This document shows, one piece after another, positions 54,662-62,409 of a stretch of 64,000 bases of DNA. Position numbers and translations under genes: made by a program. Below the pieces are notes generated by a model. It saw nothing but the letters and a program-made list of their open reading frames with translations, was not told where the DNA came from and did no database searches. Position 1 is the first letter of the stretch. Each line of letters opens with the position of its first letter. Origin of the DNA: an uncultured bacterium (GTDB lineage Bacteria > Cyanobacteriota > Vampirovibrionia > Gastranaerophilales > Gastranaerophilaceae); contig CASDXV010000011.1 of assembly GCA_949285255.1 (NCBI GenBank), positions 1 to 64,000 of the forward strand, read 5' to 3'.

Positions 54662-56782
54662 CTATACTGATTTTTCATTAACAGTAATAGCATCGGCAAA
54701 GTAATCAATGATTTTCGGGTCAACTTTTACCGCACGTTCAGTTGCCATTACCTGACCATTAATATCATATTTACTTTCAACTCTATCTTTTAATTCAGGA
54801 GATGTTGCAACAAGACCTGTTTGAGTATTTACGCATTTTAGAACATTGGCTCTTTCGAAATCTTCCAATTCAAAATCACCTGAAGCAATCTGCATTGTAG
54901 TATGGTACAGTTGGTTCAAGCTGCCGCAATCAGCCCAAGGCTCATCTGTAGGAACTGCAACAATTTTTTGGTCTCCCAAGAGATTTTTTGCAAATAAAAT
55001 CTCATCCATTGGAATATTTGATTCATTTGTATTAACAATTGAGGCAATTTCTTTTCTTATGGTAAACGGGTCATCATTTTGTGTCAGTGACATCAAAATA
55101 GGAGTTAAGCATTTAGACCAATCTCTTGGTTCCTTACCTTTGCCCGCAGGGAAATAAGGAGAAAGAATTTCAAGTGCTTTGAATGCTTCTTTGCTCACTG
55201 CAAACTGGAATGTATTTACCATACATTTACCCTCAGGTGAAATAAGGTCTTTGGAAGGATTTTTCGGTTTTTCAACAAACTGTAGTATCTCATTATTTTC
55301 ACCAAGTTTCATAATACCAAAATTTTTTGCCAAAGACGGGTCAACTTCTTTTGCTATCATAACCATAGCAGCTTCCCCCGAATCAATAAGTTCTTTTGTT
55401 TTGACCATAGCATCAGTAACTCTGGAAATCGGGTCATTTGGCAAAATTAACAAGTTTTCTCTGCCTGAGCGTTTCATCTTGTTATACATATCAATTGTAA
55501 AACCGCCGTTACCTTTGTTAACCCCTGATTTGTTTAAGTAAAATTTAACATTTTTGCCTACTCCAAATACACCTTTTGAACAATCCAAAAGTCCTGCATT
55601 GTGAAGTGTAATAAATGTTGTTTCCATAGGAGTTAAACCTGTGGGGGTTCTGAACACACCCTTAGTAGATTGTGCACCATGTTCAATTTTTTCTTTATCC
55701 TTACCGTGAAAAATACCATCAGAAGAGGCATTTGTATATTCTGCACGTGAACCAAAACCGCCTGCAAGCATTGCTATCTGTGTTTTATCGGCATCTGGTG
55801 CAGCAACAAAAGTATCAAGAACTATCTCTCCATTGTTAATTTTTTCTTCAAATTCTACAATACTTTGAATAATTTCCGGAACAAAACGACCGTTTTCCAT
55901 ACCTATTACAATTTCAGTACCCTTACCCACAGAAGCTTCCGGATGTCTTTCACGCACTTCTTGTGGTTGTGCTACAAACGGCACAAAGACATTTGCACCT
56001 TTTCTGGCATTAACTACAAGTGTTCCGTCAAGAGTATCTTTTTTAACTATTTTACCGGTATCTGTCATAAGAATATATCTGTCTACGGGGTTAGAAGCAG
56101 AATTATCCTCAACTACAGACATTAAGTTGCCTTTTGTGTTCAGTATATAAGCAAGCTCTTTCATAGGTTCAGATAATTTTGAATCCGGAGTTAATAAGAC
56201 TCTGATATTTTGCTTCAATGGCAAAGATAAATCAGCACGCATTTTTCTAACCGGTTTTGGCTGGCGAACAGCCATTTCGTACAAGAAATCTTCTCCGGCA
56301 TTTTTAATTTGAGTTCTTGCAATAGTTTCATACGGAACAGTTTTTTCATACACATAATATCTTCCGGTAGAATTGTACTGCTGCTCATGTTTTTCTTTTC
56401 TGTCTTCATTTGAAACCACAATGTTTGTTTTAACCGCATCTTCATATTTAGGTAAAGAATCATGCAGTTCTTCAATGATTTCAGAAACATTTGCCCTGCT
56501 TCCTGTCATTTCACCTTTTATACCTGCAGCAGGGTCATCACAAGTAACAACTTGCATGTTAAATTTATCAAATACTTCATTTAAAGAAAGACCGCCTGTA
56601 AAATTAACTGTTTTTGCAGTTTGAATACCGTTTAGTGCTTGATAAGCGCTAGCTAGTTTTGCAGCTTGGGTTTTTGAACCTTCAAAATTTACACTTTGTG
56701 CTTTTGCAGGTGTAACTGCAACATTTGAACGTAGTGCCTGATTTTTAACATTTACAGGACTTAAACTGACTTTGTTTATCAT
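54662..56782 (-). CDS. Sugar nucleotidyltransferase-like protein with long tagged N-terminus
   Basis: 706 aa. Two NFxG tags (SVNFEGSK at 30-37, TVNFTGGL at 58-65) lie in a non-globular start. An unrecognised region (about 70-330) precedes a nucleotidyltransferase fold (about 336-660): AMLAGGFGSRAE (GGxGTR variant), delayed KGVFRTPTGLTPMETT, LPNDPISR, GIMKLGENNEILQFVEKPKNP and PWADCGS. These match GlgC/GalU-type enzymes, which make NDP-glucose from glucose-1-phosphate. An insertion of about 30 aa splits the usual GGxGTR...KP signature. A good AAAGGA site precedes ATG. An alpha-glucan or cell-surface sugar role is inference. Confidence 0.82.
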   Translation of the reverse strand: MINKVSLSPVNVKNQALRSNVAVTPAKAQSVNFEGSKTQAAKLASAYQALNGIQTAKTVNFTGGLSLNEVFDKFNMQVVTCDDPAAGIKGEMTGSRANVSEIIEELHDSLPKYEDAVKTNIVVSNEDRKEKHEQQYNSTGRYYVYEKTVPYETIARTQIKNAGEDFLYEMAVRQPKPVRKMRADLSLPLKQNIRVLLTPDSKLSEPMKELAYILNTKGNLMSVVEDNSASNPVDRYILMTDTGKIVKKDTLDGTLVVNARKGANVFVPFVAQPQEVRERHPEASVGKGTEIVIGMENGRFVPEIIQSIVEFEEKINNGEIVLDTFVAAPDADKTQIAMLAGGFGSRAEYTNASSDGIFHGKDKEKIEHGAQSTKGVFRTPTGLTPMETTFITLHNAGLLDCSKGVFGVGKNVKFYLNKSGVNKGNGGFTIDMYNKMKRSGRENLLILPNDPISRVTDAMVKTKELIDSGEAAMVMIAKEVDPSLAKNFGIMKLGENNEILQFVEKPKNPSKDLISPEGKCMVNTFQFAVSKEAFKALEILSPYFPAGKGKEPRDWSKCLTPILMSLTQNDDPFTIRKEIASIVNTNESNIPMDEILFAKNLLGDQKIVAVPTDEPWADCGSLNQLYHTTMQIASGDFELEDFERANVLKCVNTQTGLVATSPELKDRVESKYDINGQVMATERAVKVDPKIIDYFADAITVNEKSV

Positions 56783-56907
56783 TAGGATTTCCTTTCGCTA
56801 TCCTCTCACAACTAACAACTTTTTGCATATTTAAGTATGCATGGTCTTAACAACCGTGAAAAAAATATTTTGTTCTTTTTTTCACATAATTTACAAATAT
56901 TCACAAT

Positions 56908-57573
56908 TTACTTAACAACACCTAAATCGAGAACCCTTTTAAGTTCTGATTTTATAATACCGTGGATTTCTTCTTTGCTTTTTGTTCCGTCTATTTCAAT
57001 AAAGCCATATTCTTTTTCAAGTTTTTTATACTCGTCAAGACATCTTTTTTGATAAATCTCAAAACTTTTGTAGATATCTGTTGATAAACCTATATCTCTT
57101 CCTGATTCAAAATAATCAAGCCCGCCTGAGGCGATAAGTCTTTTTATCAAAATATCAGGAGGCATTTTTAAGTAAAACACCAAATCAGGCTCAGGGGCAA
57201 ATTCGTAAAGTTTTTTTACCCAGTTAATATCATGACCTCTGACTGAATCTCGAACAAAGGCGGTGTAGACATATCTGTCCAGGAGCACTACAAAGCCTGC
57301 TTTAAGAGCAGGGATGATAACATTTTCCAGCCTGTCTGCGTAATCTGCTGCATAAAGAAGAGAAAAAGTTGTGGTATTAAGGAGGTTTTTCTCCTTTGCT
57401 TCGTTAATAAGACCTGAGATAAGCCTTGAAGTTTTCCACTCGGAAACTACACAGCCATAGCTTAAGCCCTCAACAAAGCCTTTTAGCATATTTACCTGTG
57501 TGGATTTTCCTGCCCCGTCAGTACCTTCAATAACAACAAGAAGTCCGTCATAACCGTGTTTTTTATAAGTCAT
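56908..57573 (-). CDS. Thymidylate-kinase-like protein (second copy)
   Basis: 221 aa. It has Walker A EGTDGAGKST (16-25), LLDRYVYTAFVRD and a C-terminal LID-type region, so it is in the dTMP kinase superfamily. It lacks the TREPGGT motif of standard Tmk (SEWKTSRLIS stands there), and DRYxxSSxAYQ is replaced by DRYVYTAFVRD. It overlaps by 11 nt the upstream paralog, which has the same substitutions. One or both may supply dTMP kinase activity, or act on another (deoxy)nucleotide; no standard Tmk is in the window. Confidence 0.85.
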   Translation of the reverse strand: MTYKKHGYDGLLVVIEGTDGAGKSTQVNMLKGFVEGLSYGCVVSEWKTSRLISGLINEAKEKNLLNTTTFSLLYAADYADRLENVIIPALKAGFVVLLDRYVYTAFVRDSVRGHDINWVKKLYEFAPEPDLVFYLKMPPDILIKRLIASGGLDYFESGRDIGLSTDIYKSFEIYQKRCLDEYKKLEKEYGFIEIDGTKSKEEIHGIIKSELKRVLDLGVVK

Positions 57574-58258
57574 TTTCGCCCTCTTTTATCTCAATACCTC
57601 TTTTTTTGAGCACATCGCACACAAGGCTTCTGAAGTACTTTTGTTTTTGATGAATTGTTTCATTGGCGTCGATTTTAATAAGACCGTATTCATCAATCAT
57701 ATTTTTATACTGTTCAATAACTCTGTTTTGAAAAAGCACATAGCTTTTATAAGGGTTATTTGAAAGCTTTAAGTCCATGCCTGCTTCATAAAACTTCGGC
57801 TGACGATTTGTGCAAATTCTCTCAAGTGAAACCTTGGCACTTACATCAAAATAAACGCTTAAATCGGGCTTAATTGCAAAACCGTACATGTTTCTGACCC
57901 ACTTTGGGTCAACTTCACGTGCAACATCACGCGCAAAGGCAGTGTAGACGTATCTGTCGGCAAGAACTATAAAACCTGCTTTAAGAGCGGGGATAATGGT
58001 ACGCTCCAATCTGTCTGCAAAATCTACCGCATGCAAAATGGAAAACGTACGCCCCGAGAGGAGGTTTTTCTTTTTTGCACGTTTAGTTGTTTGAGAAATT
58101 AACTCAGATGAGTTCCACTGAGTCAAAATGACGTCAAGATTTTTTGACTTTAGCCAGCTGTACAATAAATCAAGCTGAGTACTTTTACCCGAACCGTCAA
58201 TGCCTTCAACACAAATCAACACACCTTGCAGTTTATGGTCTTTTGAAAATCTTAACAT
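57563..58258 (-). CDS. Thymidylate-kinase-like protein (first copy)
   Basis: 231 aa. It has Walker A EGIDGSGKST, TQWNSSELIS in place of TREPGGT, LADRYVYTAFARD, and a substrate-closing helix similar to the next gene. The two proteins align through their whole length, so they arose by tandem duplication. The 11-nt overlap implies coupled, equimolar synthesis and possibly a heterodimer (Tmk works as a dimer). An AAGG Shine-Dalgarno lies before ATG. Confidence 0.85.
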   Translation of the reverse strand: MLRFSKDHKLQGVLICVEGIDGSGKSTQLDLLYSWLKSKNLDVILTQWNSSELISQTTKRAKKKNLLSGRTFSILHAVDFADRLERTIIPALKAGFIVLADRYVYTAFARDVAREVDPKWVRNMYGFAIKPDLSVYFDVSAKVSLERICTNRQPKFYEAGMDLKLSNNPYKSYVLFQNRVIEQYKNMIDEYGLIKIDANETIHQKQKYFRSLVCDVLKKRGIEIKEGENDL

Positions 58259-58336
58259 TTTCTGCCTTGTTTTTTTTACCGTTTAACAATAATATCTATA
58301 TAGTAAATCATAAATTGTAAAAGAGAGCAACAAAAA

Positions 58337-59218
58337 ATGATGTATCAAAGCGTTAAAAAAAGTATTTCCATAATCATTGATAACCCTGTATTAACACTTA
58401 GTTTTGTTATATATTTAATCTTTCTTACTTTTGTTATGCCAAAACTTTTTGTTTGGCAAAATGTAATTGTCTTTGCACTCATTGTGCTTTTAATACTGCT
58501 TTTTACCTCGGCATTTTTTGCAGGCTGGCTGCAAATGGTAAAAACAGCCATTGAAAACTCAAAAAAAGAGGAGCGTAACGAGGAAGAGAGAGTAAAAGAA
58601 TTTATTCAGATGAAAAACGACTTTTTTAGCGCCGTTCCCGTTTATATTTTGCCGATTTTAGGCGGAATTGTGCTTTATTTTATAATGTTCTTTTTGCTTG
58701 TTGCATTTAACATAAAATTTGCAAACCACTTTATCGGCAGGCTTGATTTTATAGTAGACACCATAAACTCTATTCCTCAGGATTCTCAGGCGCTGCACGC
58801 TTTTGTAAGCAGCTTGCCTCAGGATAAAATAATGATTTTATGGAGCTGGCAGTTTTTATTTTTGTTTACCATAGGGATTTTTAACTTCCTTATAATGTTT
58901 TGGGCATCTGCTCTTTACTACCCCGAAAAGTGCACAACAAGCCCGCTTAGCGCTCTTAAAAACTCACTCTTTGCGATTTTTAAACACCCTGTAAAATCTT
59001 TAGCGCTTTATACTTTTATACTTATTTTAGGTATGCTCTTTAAAATCATAAGCATTTCTTTTGCCACAAATGTCGTTTTATACTTTATTTTTATGGTTTT
59101 AGCGATATATTTCTGGGTATTTGTATTTGTGCTAATATTTGACTATTATGAGTCAAGATTTTACAATCACGGTGATAACGGGTGCAACCTGCTCGGGAAA
59201 AACAAGTCTGTCAATTGA
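58337..59218 (+). CDS. Polytopic membrane protein of unknown function
   Basis: 293 aa with about six hydrophobic segments (PVLTLSFVIYLIFLTFVMP; VIVFALIVLLILLFTSAFFAG; VYILPILGGIVLYFIMFFLLVAF; FLFLFTIGIFNFLIMFWASALYY; LALYTFILILGMLF; VLYFIFMVLAIYFWVFVFVLIF). There is no signal peptide cleavage site and no transporter signature. The layout resembles DUF-type bacterial integral membrane proteins. The last 71 nt overlap miaA in another frame, so the annotated C-terminus (about 24 aa) is unusual, though the final hydrophobic segment ends before it. Confidence 0.72.
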   Translation: MMYQSVKKSISIIIDNPVLTLSFVIYLIFLTFVMPKLFVWQNVIVFALIVLLILLFTSAFFAGWLQMVKTAIENSKKEERNEEERVKEFIQMKNDFFSAVPVYILPILGGIVLYFIMFFLLVAFNIKFANHFIGRLDFIVDTINSIPQDSQALHAFVSSLPQDKIMILWSWQFLFLFTIGIFNFLIMFWASALYYPEKCTTSPLSALKNSLFAIFKHPVKSLALYTFILILGMLFKIISISFATNVVLYFIFMVLAIYFWVFVFVLIFDYYESRFYNHGDNGCNLLGKNKSVN

Positions 59219-60020
59219 TTTGGCTAAAAAAATTAACGCAGAGATTATCTGTGCAGACTCAAGAAGTGTGTACAGGGGTCTTGATATTGTAAGCGCTAAA
59301 CCCAAAAAAGAAGAAATGCAGGGCGTAAAACACCACCTGCTTGATATTATAACGCCTGATTGCGACTTTAGCGCAGGTGATTTTGCAAAAGAGGCGCAGC
59401 GAACAATTGAACAAATTAAAAAAGAAGGTAAAAATGTAATTGTAACGGGCGGCACGTGGTTTTATATAAAATCTCTGCTTGATGATAAAAAACTGCCTCA
59501 AGTCGGCATTAACAAAAAACTAAGAGAGGAGCTAAACCCAAAAACGCCTGATGAACTCTGGGATATGCTCTATAAACTCGATAGCACAAGGGCGCAGCAA
59601 ATTCATAAAAACAACAAAGATAAAGTCATCCGCTCAATTGAGATGTGTATCGGGCTTAATATGCCTATATCAGAGTATATTAGGGAAGATAAAGAGCAAT
59701 ACGACACAAAATGGTTCATGCCAAAAATCGAGCGGGAAGAACTGTATCAAAGAATAAATAAAAGAGTAGATATTATGGCAGGCGAGGGGCTCTATGACGA
59801 GTGGCAAAAAAATAAAACCCTCTACCCCAACTCAAAAGTGCTTGAGAACACCATAGGCTACAGGGAATTTTTTGAACTTGAGCGAGGCGAGTATAAAAAC
59901 TTTGACGAGGCGGTTGATAAGATTAAACAAAGGACAAGAAACTTTGCAAAGCGCCAGCTTACATATTTTCGCTCAAATAAAGACATAAAAAGTATTGGCG
60001 ATATTGGGGAAATAATCTAA
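59148..60020 (+). CDS. miaA: tRNA dimethylallyltransferase
   Basis: 290 aa from ATG 59148; an in-frame TTG at 59139 is the alternative. It adds a dimethylallyl group to A37 of tRNAs reading U-starting codons. It has Walker A GATCSGKTS, ADSRSVYRGLDI (a variant of DSxQVYRGLDI), HHLLDI, TGGTWFYIKSLL and the C-terminal QRTRNFAKRQLTYFR. Its 5' end overlaps the membrane-protein gene by 71 nt. It ends at a bidirectional terminator. Confidence 0.95.
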   Translation: MSQDFTITVITGATCSGKTSLSIDLAKKINAEIICADSRSVYRGLDIVSAKPKKEEMQGVKHHLLDIITPDCDFSAGDFAKEAQRTIEQIKKEGKNVIVTGGTWFYIKSLLDDKKLPQVGINKKLREELNPKTPDELWDMLYKLDSTRAQQIHKNNKDKVIRSIEMCIGLNMPISEYIREDKEQYDTKWFMPKIEREELYQRINKRVDIMAGEGLYDEWQKNKTLYPNSKVLENTIGYREFFELERGEYKNFDEAVDKIKQRTRNFAKRQLTYFRSNKDIKSIGDIGEII

Positions 60021-60045
60021 AAACCCCTGCAATTTGCAGGGGTTT
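60021..60045 (+). terminator. Bidirectional intrinsic terminator
   Basis: AAACCCCTGCA, loop ATT, then TGCAGGGGTTT: an 11-bp perfect stem directly after the miaA stop. It also serves the convergent hpf gene, where the minus strand continues with T residues. Confidence 0.88.
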
Positions 60046-60078
60046 AATCTGTTATCTATTAAATTTTTATTGTGCTTA

Positions 60079-60438
60079 TTATTTAGCCGCCTCTTCATCA
60101 GCAATAACTTCTGTTCTGATTGAAGGTGAGCCGCTTTTTGCTTTCAAGTATTTTTCTTTGTACTTTCTTACTTGTCTGTCCAGTTTGTCGCACACTAAAT
60201 CGATTGAAGCATACATTGACTCAGCTTTTTCTTCAACTCTTACAGTGTCACCCAGTACTTTGCAGTTAATTTCCGCAACGTGAGAGTCTGCAACGGACGG
60301 ATTTTTAATAACGGTTAAAACAACGTCAATTGCCTGAATTTGGTCATAATGTGCCGCAACTTTACCGGCTTTTTCTTTAACGTAGGCTTTAATTGCGTCA
60401 GTAATTTCTACGTTACGTCCGTTTACGTGAATATGCAT
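60079..60438 (-). CDS. hpf: Ribosome hibernation-promoting factor, short form
   Basis: 119 aa from ATG 60438, which has GGAG 7 nt upstream; the open frame extends 13 residues further but canonical HPF begins here (MHIHVNGRNVEITDAI). The fold signatures AYVKEKAGKVAAHYD and HVAEINCKVLGDTVRVEEKAESMYASIDLVCDKLDRQVRKYK are clear. HPF binds the 30S decoding centre and stalls idle ribosomes. It lacks the C-terminal dimerisation domain of long HPF, although cyanobacteria usually carry the long form (LrtA). Confidence 0.92.
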   Translation of the reverse strand: MHIHVNGRNVEITDAIKAYVKEKAGKVAAHYDQIQAIDVVLTVIKNPSVADSHVAEINCKVLGDTVRVEEKAESMYASIDLVCDKLDRQVRKYKEKYLKAKSGSPSIRTEVIADEEAAK

Positions 60439-60485
60439 AGTTTCTCCGTTTCTAGCCATATACTCTCTATATAGCAACTTTTCTT

Positions 60486-60514
60486 ATTATACAACATCGA
60501 ATTGTATTTTTAAA
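60486..60514 (-). promoter_or_regulatory. Candidate hpf promoter
   Basis: On the minus strand, TTTAAA (60509-60514), a 17-bp spacer, then a perfect TATAAT (60486-60491). Predicted start is about 60479, giving a leader of about 40 nt to ATG 60438. Confidence 0.4.
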
Positions 60515-60590
60515 GACACAAATAGTAAAAAATTTAAAATTTGTAGTATAATTGGTGACAGACGCAAAAAATCGTGAGAGGAAAAAAATT

Positions 60591-61826
60591 ATGCAGAACT
60601 TTAGCAACTACATGGGTACACTTGAAACTTACATCATGTTTCAAATTAAGGCAAAAATGCTTGCAATGAAAGATGAACTCACGAAAAAAGGCAGAAAGCC
60701 CATCGCTCTTTCTATGGGAGCACCTGTTGATATGGTTCCGCAGTTTGTAATTGAAAGAACAAAAGAACTTCTTAATGACCCTAAAAACCACACCTACTCT
60801 ACTCCAAAAGGTGAAGTTCCTTTTCTTGAAGCTGTAGCAAAACGTATGAAAAACCGCTTTGGTGTTGAACTTGACCCTAAAAGCGAAGTATTTTCTCTAA
60901 TCGGTTCAAAAGAAGGTATCGCAAACTTTATAAGGGCTCTTATTAACCCCTCAATGGATAAAAATGAACAAGAAATAATAATGATACCAGACCCCGGGTA
61001 TGCTTCATACACTGAAATGATTAAAGTTTCAGGCGGCAGAGCATACGGTGTACCTTTAACAAAAGAAAATAACTACATGCCTGACTTAGATGAAGTTTGG
61101 GAAAAATTCCTAAAAGAAGGTAACAACCCTAAAAAAGTTAAGGCTTTAATTATAAACTATCCTAACAACCCTCTTGGCTGCACTTGCGATAAAAAATACC
61201 TGCAGCACTGCGTAGATTTCTGTAAAAAACACAATATTATTCTTATGTCAGATAATGCATACAGTGAAATTTATTTTGATGAAAACGACAAACCCCACTC
61301 GGTACTTGAATGCAACGGTGCTATGGATGTAGCGGTTGAGTTTCACAGTTTTTCTAAACCCTACGCTATGACAGGCTGGCGTTTAGGCTGGGTATGCGGA
61401 AATAAAGACCTTGTATCAACTTTTGGCAAATTAAAATCCAGCCTCGATACAGGCGTATTTAAAGTACTTCAGTTTGCAGGTGCTGAGCTTCTTAACTCAA
61501 AAGAGGGCGATGAGTACATTAAAGAAGCAAATGAAAAATTTAAAAAGAAAATAGGTGACTTTGTAGACGGGCTAAACGAGCTGGGCTGGAGTGTAGAAAT
61601 GCCAAAAGCTACGTTCTACCTATGGATTGACCTGCCTCCAAGATACAAAAATGCAAAAGAATTTTGCGATGAACTTCTTGAAAAATCAGGTATAGTAGCA
61701 GTGCCGGGGGACGCTTTTGGCGATGAGGGTGCAGGACACTTAAGACTTTCTATCGTAGCTGATGAAAAAGAACTAAAAGAAGTTATTCAACGTATGAAAG
61801 AAGACGGTCACACTTTTGTCAAATAA
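60591..61826 (+). CDS. PLP-dependent class I/II aminotransferase (LL-DAP aminotransferase-like)
   Basis: 411 aa from ATG 60591 with an AGAGGA site 8 nt ahead; the frame extends upstream but without a ribosome site. It has fold type I motifs: PDPGYASYTE, NYPNNPLG (substrate Asn), SDNAYSEIYFD, and the PLP-lysine segment HSFSKPYAMTGWRLGW, with the C-terminal RLSIV arginine. Length and motifs fit LL-diaminopimelate or aspartate aminotransferases of the cyanobacterial lineage. Its stop overlaps hisH by 11 nt, which hints at a histidine-pathway (HisC-like) role instead. TATAAT at 60547-60552 is a candidate -10. Confidence 0.88.
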   Translation: MQNFSNYMGTLETYIMFQIKAKMLAMKDELTKKGRKPIALSMGAPVDMVPQFVIERTKELLNDPKNHTYSTPKGEVPFLEAVAKRMKNRFGVELDPKSEVFSLIGSKEGIANFIRALINPSMDKNEQEIIMIPDPGYASYTEMIKVSGGRAYGVPLTKENNYMPDLDEVWEKFLKEGNNPKKVKALIINYPNNPLGCTCDKKYLQHCVDFCKKHNIILMSDNAYSEIYFDENDKPHSVLECNGAMDVAVEFHSFSKPYAMTGWRLGWVCGNKDLVSTFGKLKSSLDTGVFKVLQFAGAELLNSKEGDEYIKEANEKFKKKIGDFVDGLNELGWSVEMPKATFYLWIDLPPRYKNAKEFCDELLEKSGIVAVPGDAFGDEGAGHLRLSIVADEKELKEVIQRMKEDGHTFVK

Positions 61827-62409
61827 AGTTATAATAATAGACTACGGCGCAGGCAATGTTAAAAGCCTTGGAAATATGCTCGAGTTTTTGGGCGCAGATT
61901 ATGAAATAACTGAAGATAAAGAAAAAATCCTCAGTGCAAAAAAAATAATCTTCCCCGGACAAGGGCACTTTGAGCAGGCTATGAAAAAACTAAATGAAAA
62001 AAACATGCCTAAAACCATAAAAAAAGCAATATCTAACGGGGCAGATTTCTTAGGAATTTGCCTCGGTTTACAGGTTCTTTTTGAAAAAAGTGAAGAAGCA
62101 CCAAATGTAGAGGGGCTTGGAATTTTTAAAGGCGAAGTTAAAAAATTTCAAACAGGCAAAACACCTCAAATAGGCTGGAATAATATCAAAACAACAAATG
62201 CTGATACATATCTTGAGGATGATTACTTCTACTTTGTAAACTCTTACTACGTAGTGCCTCAAGATGAGAGCATTATAAGCTCAATAACAAACTATCACAT
62301 TGACTTTTGCTCATCAGTTCAAAAAGACAATGTCTGCGCGGTGCAATTTCACCCCGAGAAAAGCTCAGATGCCGGTGTGAGATTTTTTCAAAAATGGCTT
62401 AAGTTATGA
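61816..62409 (+). CDS. hisH: Imidazole glycerol phosphate synthase, glutaminase subunit
   Basis: 197 aa. It is a class I glutamine amidotransferase with catalytic Cys in FLGICLGLQ and the His-Glu pair in QFHPEKSS; the start DYGAGNVKSLGN is typical of HisH. It supplies ammonia to HisF for imidazole ring closure. It uses a TTG start inside the aminotransferase end (11-nt overlap). hisF and other his genes are absent from the window. Its stop overlaps the convergent GGDEF-HD gene by 6 nt. Confidence 0.93.
   Translation: MSNKVIIIDYGAGNVKSLGNMLEFLGADYEITEDKEKILSAKKIIFPGQGHFEQAMKKLNEKNMPKTIKKAISNGADFLGICLGLQVLFEKSEEAPNVEGLGIFKGEVKKFQTGKTPQIGWNNIKTTNADTYLEDDYFYFVNSYYVVPQDESIISSITNYHIDFCSSVQKDNVCAVQFHPEKSSDAGVRFFQKWLKL

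Noticed and set aside
56856-56885. GTGAAAAAA / TTTTTTCAC inverted repeat after the Tmk-like genes, considered as a terminator
   Set aside because: The stem is almost entirely A-T with a weak closing base; not supportable as an intrinsic terminator.
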